NCBI GenBank assembly: GCA_003427395.1
Contig: BFEA01000154.1
Coordinates: forward strand, 250,622-280,223
Reading direction: 5' to 3'
Source of the DNA: Chara braunii
Lineage: Eukaryota; Streptophyta; Charophyceae; Charales; Characeae
Length of the DNA stretch: 29,602 nucleotides
The translations under genes and the position numbers were made by a program. Of this stretch, positions 19,868-28,049 are shown in pieces. A model generated the notes under the pieces. It did no database searches, was not told where the DNA came from, and was given only the letters and a program-made list of their open reading frames with translations. Each line of letters opens with the position of its first letter. The stretch's first letter is position 1.

Positions 19868-19906
19868 TGTATATTTGTATGTCTGTGAATATCTGTCTGT
19901 TTGCAG

Positions 19907-20501
19907 GCTGTTGATTCCCAATTCTCGAACAAGTTGCTATCGACTGTAAGCACTTCCAAGGACGTTAATGGATGAGCCTTGTTGATGTTATTCAAGTGAT
20001 ACAGATTTGCAACGGTCTTCCACGTGATCTACCTGATTTATATCCACGCATTGCTAATGTCATGAACTGCCGTGAAAATTCATGGAGAGACAAGAAGTAC
20101 GAGGAGCATACAATTGGAGTTGTGATTGAGAAGTTGAACTTTCATGACAACAGTCTTTTCATGAATCCTGTCCTTGCTGCTGATCATGCACTTCATGTTG
20201 CAAACTCAGAATATGTTCTCGTACCAGCGATCAAATTATGTGTTGAATGCAAGAGTGCACTTGAATTCAGCACGAAACAATTGCTGCCGTTCTTCTATCC
20301 GATGCAAGGAATTCCCGGAAGGGACACAATTTGTGAGAAAAGATGCAATTTGTGTTCCATTGACTATTCTTTTACATATTATACACTTTGGAATTATGAG
20401 CGGAGGTTTTATGAGACAGCAGATGAAGGCTCAAGTTGGTTTCAGGTTAACTCCAAGACTGTCGTCAGTTTGACAATTCTTCGTCAACATGATGAACTAC
20501 T
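19907..20501 (+). CDS. CxC5-like cysteine cluster exon
   Basis: Acceptor TGTTTGCAG, donor CT|GTAAGA. It opens AVDSQFSNKLLSTVSTSKDV. A one-base shift near 19968 then leads into MSLVDVIQVIQICNGLPRDL. Farther on are KLCVECKSALEF, GIPGRDTICEKRCNLCSIDY, YERRFYET and WFQVNSKTVVSLTILRQHDE. The C-x-x-C, then C-x(3)-C-x-x-C, then aromatic plus R-x-Y pattern matches the cysteine cluster I know from KDZ-associated proteins (CxC5). The cysteines probably bind zinc. No stop interrupts the 177 codons from 19972. Confidence 0.6.
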
Positions 20502-20832
20502 GTAAGATTTCTGATCCCAGTACCAGTGCATTCCTTTTCTTTTTCCATTTTTTTTTATACAGAAAAACACACAAGGCCCTTTCTATTTTTGGGGGCATCA
20601 GTTCGATTACTTATTACCAGCAAGCATGAGAAAAAAAAAAGAGGAGTTTAGTAAGCGGTCGACCTTGTCCTTGCAATACTAGTCCCCTGTACAAGGGACG
20701 GACTGCTACTGAGCATCCCACCCCCCAAACTTTAACCATCCTTCAGGTTTGCTCCTGCTGGCCGGGAAGCTTACTGCCAGCACCCAGTCACGCAGCGGGA
20801 GGATCCGACAACCACCACCTGACTGTCTTCTT

Positions 20833-20871
<39 letters not shown>
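20833..20871 (-). other. 39-bp fragment of the 3' end of mitochondrial-type SSU rRNA
   Basis: Read on the minus strand it is GAAGTCGTAACAAGGTAGCC followed by GTAGGGGAACCTGCGGCTG. This is the near-terminal sequence of alphaproteobacterial and plant mitochondrial small-subunit rRNA. Eukaryotic nuclear 18S has ...AAGGTTTCCGTAGGTGAACC, and plastid 16S differs after AGCCGTA. The match stops on both sides: the expected GATT... does not follow, and GGTG does not precede. It is therefore a short nuclear insertion of mitochondrial DNA (NUMT-like), not an rRNA gene. Confidence 0.7.
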
Positions 20872-21552
20872 CATTTTGATCTTCACTTTCCCCTATACTC
20901 ATGTTCTTCTCCCACGTCTTCCAGATCCCTCTATTGTGTTATCCTCCTCCTTTATCCTCGGCTACCCTACCCTGTTCCCCCAATATAGTGCAATCCTCAT
21001 TCTTCACCCCTTTTCCTAATTATAATTATACAAATCAGGTTCTGCCCATGGGGCCTATGTTGCTAGTTCTAGCTATGTGGACGGCTAAAGATATCTCATT
21101 GTCCAGTCGAGGTACATGGCGCACCAGGAGAAGGCCAAACTGCATTTGGCCTATCTGTGTGTCCCCGGATCAGCAGTTATGTGTACAGGCACCATCTTTC
21201 CTAAAACCTATTTTCCTTTCCCTCCCCGGCGTGCCTGCAACGGTGAAGATTCGCCAAGAGAGCTATCTTGATATTCTCCATTGCTCTTTTTTTATGTCTT
21301 CAGTGGCGTGGTTGGTCCTTGTCTACAACTTTTGCTGCACAGGGTCCAAATGGCCCATAACACTGATGCTCTGATAACCTCTGCTACCATCATTTTTTCA
21401 GGTTTTGGCCTGTTGACTTTCATCAGTCCTCGCAGGAGTATGGCTGGATCGTCCGTTTCCCCCTCAGTCAACTGGCACATCCATATATATGATCTACTGT
21501 ATATATCAGCTAATCTGTGTAAGTCTGCATTCGTCTACTGTATTATCTGCAT

Positions 21553-21776
21553 CTAGGCTACCAGATTGGTCCAGGACACTTGCTCGGCTGGTCAAAAAGA
21601 AAAAAGGTAAAGAATTTCGATGTGACCCTGAGGCAAATATTGCACAGTTTATTTTTCTGCATAACATGTTTTTTTTTTTCTTTTCTTTTTCTTTTTTCTG
21701 GGACCATCTTTGGTCCTTGCACGGCTGGGTCGCCCTGGCAAGCAAGATGACCCAGGCCACCTGGCTGGTAGCTTAG
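21553..21776 (+). mobile_element. CTAGGCTACCAG-type MITE, family B (224 bp), near-perfect 8-bp TSD
   Basis: It starts CTAGGCTACCAG and ends CTGGCTGGTAGCTTAG, flanked by ATCTGCAT (21545-21552) and ATCCGCAT (21777-21784), 7 of 8 matching. Its inner motifs GACCCTGAGGCAAA and GGTCCTTGCACGG define the family. It is non-coding. Confidence 0.85.
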
Positions 21777-22200
21777 ATCCGCATCCTATATATGTATTCA
21801 TACTCTCGTCCTATCTTGTATATGTTATGTACTCTCAACTGCAAATCTCCACTTGGCCTCAACTTTAAATCTGCACTCAACCGCATCTGTAAGCCTATAT
21901 GAATGCACTGGTACTGCGATGTACTCATACAGGGGAGTCCCCAGGAGGGGGAGCGTAGGGGAGGCATTCCTAGCAGTCCCTTAGGCCGCACATCATTAGG
22001 CCATCACAAAAATTCCTATCTCTTTGGTACCCGTTCTCACTTGCTTGTCTGTCTACTAGCCCCCCTAGACTTTTCCTTATTTCTTCTTTTTTCAGAGTGT
22101 TTGAAGAATTGTTCCCCTTTGATATAATCCTCGTCCTCTTCAACAAAATTTGTTTTTATCTAATTTCTCATCCTTTTATTCACATGTGATTGTTCTGCAG

Positions 22201-22456
22201 GTATAAACTTCATTCTGGATTTGNAACAANAGCCGAAGTNCACAACGATAGAGAAGGGTTGACCAGATTTCTTGGTTTNAGTAACTTTCAGCGTGATATT
22301 TCAAAGGAGAAACAGACACAAAGATACCGTTTAAATCGTCAAAGACTTGAAGAAGCGTATTTCCGTTAGAGGGTGTCCCTGTTTTTACAGAAGCATGCCC
22401 AACATGTTATTCCACACCTCAACTACGCAATGCCATACGACAACATTTTGGAACAG
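22201..22456 (+). CDS. CxC5/CxC6 gene, exon with RQRLEEAYF segment
   Basis: Acceptor TTCTGCAG and donor CAG|GTGATA. The first base completes a leucine codon, followed by YKLHSGF, AEVHNDREGLTRFLG, YRLNRQRLEEAYFR, then TAG (22367-22369), then RVSLFLQKHAQHVIPHLNYA. The codon context (CGT TAG AGG) suggests a tyrosine TAT or TAC lost to TAG. Four single Ns lie in this exon (22224, 22230, 22240, 22279). Confidence 0.55.
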
Positions 22457-23445
22457 GTGATAACTTTATTTTTTATTTCTTTTTTCCCTTTCGTGTAATT
22501 TTAATAACTTTAATTATTATTTCTTCTTTCCCTTCTTGTAATTTAATAACTAAAAAAAATTGTTTGAATTTCTTGGTGTGGCGAAGTTTCAGGCCCTTTG
22601 GGGGATGGTGGGAGGGTGTTCGGTGGTGGTCTGTGTGTGGTTCAAGTTTGTTGCTTGTTAAGTGTTTGTGTATGCTTTGCGGGCTATTTAGGGACTCTTT
22701 CAGGGCGGAACTGTTGGGGGGTTGTAAGAGGGTACTATGAAGGAGGTTCAGGAGGTGGGGGGGGGGTTGTTAGGGGAGTGAGTTTTTCTTCGGGTCCCCG
22801 CCCGGGGATCCAGGGGTCCAACGATGGGACCCCCCAACCCTGCGAGGGTGTGGGGGAGACTGGCGTCGCTCAGGGGGGCTTGCAGGGAAGGGGTTGCAAG
22901 GCTGTGTGGTGTAAGGATGGTGGCAGTTGGGGCCGCTGTTGTGGGGGTGGGATTGCGGGGGTTAGTGTTGTCGGGGTTAAGGTTGCCCAGGGCCGAGGGG
23001 TATACCAATGCAGGGGTTGGATTTTTTTATTTTTTTTCTTAACACCCTCCGATGCTCCAAAACCACTATTGCTCAACGATACCGTAGGTTTTTGACCACG
23101 GGAAACACGATGAGCAACGTTCCTCGTTACACAAATTTCTCACCTCCTGTCCCAGTGTGATAAACGTAGTTCAGGTGCCGTAGTTGGCAAGTATTTCTGT
23201 ATTCCTTGTGGGTTATTCAGTGTTGGGGGGTGATGGCCGATGTTTAAGGCGTGATTAGAGTTGCTTGCGGGGTTTGGCAAAAACAGAAAAAAAATTAAGA
23301 GCAAGAGTTTAGAGGAACCAGGAAGGAGGTTGTCATAGGTTTGTCAATCGTTTGATCAACGATTTTGTACTAAGCCATGACTACGTTTTTCTGTACTTTG
23401 CAAGTGAAATAGATACTCACTCTGGTGCTTATTTTAATGACGCAG
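22457..23445. other. Intron with a G-rich, repeat-like stretch
   Basis: From about 22580 to 23020 the plus strand is very G-rich (GGTGGGAGGG, GGGGGGGG). Open frames there are glycine-rich artefacts. No terminal repeats were defined. Confidence 0.4.
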
Positions 23446-23850
23446 GTGCAAGATGCTTCCTGGTATCATCTACTGGAGGAAGCACTCATCCATCCACAGA
23501 ACTGCAATGACAAGCTCTGTGGAAGATATTGTCAATTCGATGGTCATTTCAAAGTGTGCAGATTGCGTTGTGCAAACAATGATGTTGACTTGTATCAGAC
23601 GGCGATTGGTGCGATTGTCAAAGGTTGCCCCGAAACTCCGGAGCCAGGAAGAAGATGGTGCTCAAAGCATCTTCCTCAATCTGAGAACGCGGTTGAAGCC
23701 GAAGATAACACAACAGATCAAGTTTGGGATAAAGAAATTGAAGTCACAGTGCCAGATATCAAAGAACCAGTTGCATCTCGCACACGGTTCAAGACATGGG
23801 CACGAATGACAAATGCAGAGTACATTATTGAATCCCGAACATTCAACGAG
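23446..23850 (+). CDS. CxC6-like cysteine cluster and start of chromodomain
   Basis: 135 codons between acceptor GACGCAG and a GC donor, GAG|GCAAGT. It encodes HPQNCNDKLC, CQFDGHFKVCRLRC, then VKGCPETPEPGRRWCSKHLP, a C...C, DG-x-x-K-x-x-R-x-x-C, G-C-P-x-x-P...W-C-x-x-H arrangement known from cysteine-rich modules of KDZ-linked proteins. The last residues, AEYIIESRTFNE, are the first strand of a chromodomain completed by the next exon. Confidence 0.65.
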
Positions 23851-24848
23851 GCAAGTACTTTTATTAACATGCTCAAACACAATATACCAAATTAGCATGG
23901 TTACCAACCGGATGTTCGGATCCCGATCCAAACAGTCCGGTGTCCGGTGTCCGGGTGCGGTGTCCGGTTCGGAGGGTCCGGTTGGACCCCAATTTCGAAA
24001 ATTTTGAATTATTTGGGGGGGGTTCCCAGGCCGTTTACCTGGGCCTGGGGTACCCTGGAAAAATAATGCTAATGTTTTTTGAGAACCGACTGCCCAACTG
24101 GACAGGCCCTAAAAAGGCCCTCTGTGTGATAACATTGGCACACGAGTTCACTGCTTCGCTCTTATTTGGATAGAATCTTGGTGCATTTGAGTTCTCTGCT
24201 TGGTACATGACTATTTGGATTTCTGCATGATTTTGCAACTTGATTTTCTGTCTATCGCCCTCGCTCATATTCCGTGCACTTTTGTGACGTGGGAGAAGGG
24301 TCTGGCCGATGGGAGGGGCGATCAGGGATGGGAGGGCGACGAAGGATGGGAGGGGCGAGCAGGGATGGGAGGGCGATGATGAATGGGAGGGCGATGAAGG
24401 ATGGGAGAGCGATGAAGGATCAGAGAGCGATGACGTCAGACAAAGATGAGTGACATTGGATACTGTGTTGGTGGGGCCTGAGGGCGATGGCATTGGTACA
24501 CGTGTTCACTGCTTTGCTCTTATTTGTATGGAATCTTCGTGCATTTAAGCTCTGTGTGTTTTTTTTTTTCTTGTTTTTTTTTTTTAATCCGGACAACCGG
24601 ATACCGACACAGCAAACCGGACTGTCCGGGTCCGGATGTCTGGATGTCCGGTTTCATGTCCGGTTAACCGGACGTCCGGTTTGATCCAGACATGGATCCG
24701 GTGTCTAGTTGTCCGGGTCAGGAACAACCATACAAATTAGTGTCATTGTTTGACAACTTAACCATAATGCAGATAAAAAAAACTCTATTCACACATTACA
24801 AATGGAAATAAACTAACTGTGATTTGTGGCTTCTGTTTTTGAATGCAG
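23851..24848. other. GC-AG intron, mostly one mobile element
   Basis: The intron begins GCAAGT and ends GAATGCAG. Protein phase and chromodomain continuity across it strongly support its removal. The element at 23896-24732 makes up 837 of its 998 bases. Confidence 0.65.
23896..24732. mobile_element. 837-bp CCGG-rich element with perfect 8-bp TSD
   Basis: It is flanked by CAAATTAG on both sides (23888-23895 and 24733-24740). The ends form a short inverted repeat (CATGGTTACC and GGAACAACCATA), followed inward by arrays of GTCCGG/CCGGAC in both arms. Inside are a direct repeat (GTTCACTGCTT with CTCTTATTTG, near 24146 and 24504) and a GATGGGAGGGCGATGA-type minisatellite at about 24300-24440. No transposase frame is present. 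Confidence 0.8.
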
Positions 24849-25181
24849 GATTTGTACTACGTTAAGTGGAAGAATGCGCCCTATGCAAAGTCGATCTGGT
24901 GTCATGAGAATGATTTTACAGGGAATGATGGGCAAAGGGTTCTCAACGATTTCTTGAAGAAACAATTACCTATCGATTTTTATCAAGGACCTTTAAGCAC
25001 TGATGATCATCTTGAACTTGAGCAAGAAAGAACCAAGGCAGCAACATTGCAGAGAACATCATGTACTCCACGAAAATTTGATGAGAATAAACGGAATACA
25101 TGTGGAACTGTTCACTGCTTGTGGTCCTGTGGTTTCATGTTTCCACCAACGGAAATGGTTCCTGCAGAGTCATGTACACAA
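24849..25181 (+). CDS. Chromodomain exon with KDZ-like CG...ESCTQ segment
   Basis: In phase with the previous exon it encodes DLYYVKWKNAPYAKSIWCHE NDF, then VLNDFLKKQLP. The aromatic YY, W and W positions and VKWK match chromodomains, which bind methylated histone tails and occur in several transposon families. Then come TCGTVHCLWSCGF and EMVPAESCTQ, comparable to the TAG...CG...ESxTQ stretch before the D-x-x-C motif of KDZ-like proteins. A donor GTTTGT at 25182 gives phase 0; without splicing the frame stops at TAA 25197. Confidence 0.6.
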
Positions 25182-25383
25182 GTTTGTCCAAATACGTAAT
25201 GCCAAATTTCCCTAGGTAGCTGGATTAGATGTCCGGGAGTGCCTGCTGCCTAAGTCGTTGTAGTGTTTTCCCTGCCTTGTGGGTTTGTATGTTGTCTAAC
25301 CTCCCACCTCCCTCACAGCCCTCCAGCCCACTCTCCTTGTTGTCCTTTCCCAGCCCGGTGTGCTTGATGTTGTCAGGCCGCCT

Positions 25384-25511
25384 GCCTTCCCCTAATGCCC
25401 TCCAGCCTATGTGTTGTCTCACTGCTTTCCGTTCTTGCCTTTCGTTTGCCTTCCCCTAATGCCCTCCAGCCTATGTGTTGTCTCACTGCTTTCCGTTCTT
25501 GCCTTTCGTTT
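25384..25511. repeat. 64-bp perfect tandem duplication
   Basis: 25384-25447 and 25448-25511 are identical copies starting GCCTTCCCCTAATGCCCTCC. It lies in the intron before the exon at 25661. Related diverged sequence precedes it at about 25265-25340. Confidence 0.95.
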
Positions 25512-25660
25512 GATCCTTTATTAGCTGTCGGTTGTTTTTTTTCTTGTCTTGTGTGTTGTTACGTTAAACCAGTGGACCAACTAGGTGCATTATAGGGACT
25601 AACTGTTAGGCCTGGATCCTGGATTTTTTTGTGTTTTTAGCATGGCGTTTTATCATGCAG

Positions 25661-25750
25661 AAATGCATGACGTACCTTGAACGCACACACGAAGGCAACC
25701 CCTCGAGGAACGGCCACATGGTGCAGCCCTACGGCGTTATCTGTGACTAG
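25661..25750 (+). CDS. Last recognisable exon, D-x-x-C motif broken by a stop
   Basis: After acceptor ATCATGCAG, phase 0, it reads KCMTYLERTHEGNPSRNG, then PYGVICD, TAG, YCFSV. In KDZ-like proteins this position carries YD-x-x-C. Here the residues are C-D-stop-Y-C, so the motif is aligned but interrupted. The 3' limit of the exon is unknown. Confidence 0.4.
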   Translation, partial: KCMTYLERTHEGNPSRNGHMVQPYGVICD

Positions 25751-27360
25751 TACTGTTTTAGTGTCATTGTTTTCCACGCATGATGCCACTTTTTTTTTGA
25801 CATAGGGAGATTGGAATATGTTGTTTTAAACCATCAGTACTTGGCCCAGCTATTGATGCCGAGCCTGAATATGCCCCTGCTCGCCAAGCTTTGTCGAGCC
25901 GGGAGGGGGCGGGAACATGTAGGGGACATTTTCTGAATGGCACAGGCACCGCCCCTAATGCTGGACATGCAGCCAACAGCTGGTTCGAAATGGAACAGCC
26001 GTTTTCAGTCGTGAGTCAACTCAGGGCGGTCAGAAATGTAGTCAGATGCATTATGGAAACGGTAGCGTGAAAGAAAAAAAAAAGAAACGATGGAAGCATT
26101 GATTGCTCCCCGTCTCTCACGGGGAGCACATCAGAAACGGCCAACCATATTCTTCCGAAAAAAAAAATAAGAAAAAAAAAGCAAACGGATCAGTGAGGTA
26201 CCTATTCTCGTATCACAAGCTCGTGGTCGGCCACGTGAAACAGCGGTCGGCCACATGAAACAGCGCATGAGCAACGGATCAGATCTCAAAGAACCCAAAA
26301 AAAAATAAAAATAAAAAATCACAGAACTCGGATCTGTATCTCAACAGTTCAGGGGTGTACAAACTGAACTTGTCGTTGGGAATATTTAGCGTGCAAGGGA
26401 TTAGATCTCCTTTTTTTTTCATTTCTTTTGTTGCCAAAACAGAAAGAAAAGCCAGCTGTCTGAGGGCCTCGCTGCACTACTCTCCGAATGTGCAAAGTGA
26501 GACCGAATCCTTAGCTGGAACATGGAAAGATGCATTCATCGGGAATAGTTTAGCAACATCTTTTATCTGCCCGCCTGCACGCCGTGAGAGGCGGCCCTCT
26601 AGCAACTGAAGATCGTTTTCTCACCAATTTTGCCCACCGAGTGGCGGGTACAGCTTTGCTTTTATTTTTTTCCCCAACACTTCGCGTTTTCATGTCTTTC
26701 CTTTTTCTTTTCTGGACTGCACAGCTTCCGTTTCCACATGCACGGAATAAACCAGACGGACAACTTGCAGTCCATTCGCAACTTTCCCTGGGCCCAACAG
26801 CTTCCTCCCCCATCGCTCTTCCAACCCTCACCCAAGCCCCGAAATTTGTGTAGCGTCAACACTAAGGGCCTGCGGTCGATATATGGGCCAAGTACTGGTG
26901 GTTTAATGTTGATGCTATTGTGCTTGTGTGATTTGTCCTTCATTTTAGGCTCCATAATTGAGAGCTTGAAAATGACCTGTAGGTGTTTGTCTGCTTGTGT
27001 GTGCAGTTTCCATGGGCTGCAAGGCCGAATGGCCTAATACCCCTTGATACCTGTCCATGCGGCGTTCGTCATGGAGGGTCATTGGGTGGGTCAAACACAC
27101 ACACACACGTACCCAGTACTACCCACACATATACACAAACACACACACATATACAGTCAATCAATTTTTTTATGTATGTCTTTCTTTTTTGGGGTTTTCT
27201 CCCGTTTTTTTCTTTTTTTCTCTTTTATTAAAAAATACGCTATATTCTTCTCTCAATCTTTTTTTCATCATCTTTCACTACCTACCTAGTCCTATGGCTA
27301 TGTAGAGGAGACCCCTGTAGGCATAGCTACCTCTCACTGTGAAGGGGACATTGCATCTTG
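25751..27360. other. Repeat-rich stretch, no gene recognised
   Basis: It contains a perfect 9-bp hairpin (GCTCCCCGT, loop of five, ACGGGGAGC) at 26105-26127, a short tandem duplication around GGTCGGCCACGTGAAACAGC (26224-26265), a CA-type microsatellite near 27090-27150, and poly-T near 27165-27230. Open frames here lack splice context and known domains. Confidence 0.4.
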
Positions 27361-27641
27361 CCCCTTGCCCTAGTGGTTAAGGGTGCAGGGTTGGGGCCGC
27401 CGGTGGGGGTCCGGCTAACACAAAGACCGAGCATTTTGCCAGTAGCTGCGCCTCCCTTTCTCATCATCCCCCTTGGTGACCCCACATCAAGTAGCAGCAA
27501 AGGCTATGGCCAACACTCTCCTACACACCACAGACAACCCACTCACTCTCGCACCCGTGTTGGTCATAGACCCCGCTAATACCAATCAGGGGTATCCAGA
27601 GGACTATCAGTCTATCACGGTCCGTTGGCACTAAGTGCGAC
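27361..27641 (-). mobile_element. Possible SINE body next to the tRNA-like head
   Basis: This sequence lies immediately 3' of the tRNA-like head on the minus strand, where a SINE body would be. At 27370-27382 the plus strand also carries an A-box-like TAGTGGTTAAGGG. No 3' tail or target-site duplication could be defined, so the extent is a guess. Confidence 0.25.
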
Positions 27642-27715
27642 GCAGACATTCATGGGACTTGAACCCACAACCTCCTGAATACCACTTGCGTGCCTAACCA
27701 ACTTACTTAGGCTGC
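27642..27715 (-). mobile_element. tRNA-derived SINE head (Pol III A and B boxes)
   Basis: On the minus strand it reads GCAGCCTAAGTAAGTTGGTT, AGGC..., then GTGGGTTCAAGTCCCAT, then ...CTGC. AAGTTGGTTAG resembles a tRNA D-loop (A box). GGTTCAAGTCC fits the B box, inside a 5-bp T-stem (GTGGG with CCCAT) and 7-base loop. The acceptor ends GCAG/CTGC pair but the rest of that stem does not, and the anticodon arm is poor, so it is a degenerate tRNA-derived sequence and not a working tRNA gene. Confidence 0.6.
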
Positions 27716-28049
27716 TGGATTTTCTTTTTTTCGTGTTCTTTCCTTGCAATTTTTTTTTTTTATCTTCTATATATGTTTGTAAGTACCTTTGATATGCCTA
27801 GCGGAGCACATTTAAGCAGTGCTAAATAGTCGGTCATACCTCATTTCCAGTGCCTACAACTCTAATAGGGAGGCTCCTGAGTTCAGGACGTCCGTGTTTC
27901 CCACAATTGATAAGTGATGTTCGTCAAAATGTCTCCCTCGCTCAATAGGCAGTGCGAACGCTCTAGCCTATGTCACTTGCTTATGTCACTTGTTGAGTTT
28001 TTTATTGTCTTGTATGTTAGCGTGTTGACAGCATGACTGTTGTTTCCAG
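27716..28049. other. Intron-like stretch before the Josephin exon
   Basis: AT-rich with a poly-T tract near 27751. It ends in the acceptor GTTTCCAG at 28049. No upstream partner exon could be identified. Confidence 0.35.

Larger units (their letters stand above)
18362..19906. other. Spacer between the two large genes: duplications, TG repeats, partial MITE
   Basis: A ~38-bp sequence (CACTGGCATATAGGCAGAGC followed by GGGCGAGTGAGC) occurs at about 18419 and again at about 18598. GC-rich sequence follows to about 18830. A truncated family B MITE lies at 19320-19405 and TG repeats at 19619-19682 and 19834-19865. No first exon of the downstream gene could be defined here. Confidence 0.5.
20502..22200. 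other. Intron with organellar rRNA fragment and a MITE
   Basis: It runs from GTAAGA to TTCTGCAG. It contains the rRNA fragment at 20833-20871 and the family B element at 21553-21776. The rest has no supported gene. Confidence 0.55.
19907..25750 (+). pseudogene. Decayed CxC5/CxC6-chromodomain gene, KDZ transposase-associated type
   Basis: Five exons join in consistent phase: 19907-20501, 22201-22456, 23446-23850, 24849-25181 and 25661 to about 25750 (roughly 560 codons). The domain order is a cysteine cluster resembling CxC5, an RxRLEEAYF segment, a second cysteine cluster resembling CxC6, a chromodomain split by an intron, then a CG...ESCTQ segment and a D-x-x-C segment typical of proteins linked to KDZ (Kyakuja-Dileera-Zisupton) transposons. 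Lesions: a one-base deletion near 19968, TAG at 22367 and TAG at 25748. No further KDZ motif is found downstream, so the 3' part is lost, highly diverged or outside what I can read. Confidence 0.6.

Noticed and set aside
19473-19995. Histidine/threonine-rich minus-strand frames
   Set aside because: They are created by the TG microsatellites.
20833-20871. A functional rRNA gene
   Set aside because: Only 39 bases match and both flanks diverge at once.
22598-23095. Glycine/valine-rich open frame of 165 codons
   Set aside because: It lies in a G-rich intronic stretch between two phase-compatible exons and has no domain.
24035-24493. Minus-strand Ser/Pro/His-rich frame
   Set aside because: It is the translation of the GATGGGAGGGCGATGA minisatellite within the 837-bp element.
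27642-27715. A functional tRNA gene
   Set aside because: The acceptor stem is mismatched and the anticodon arm is not convincing; a SINE head fits better.
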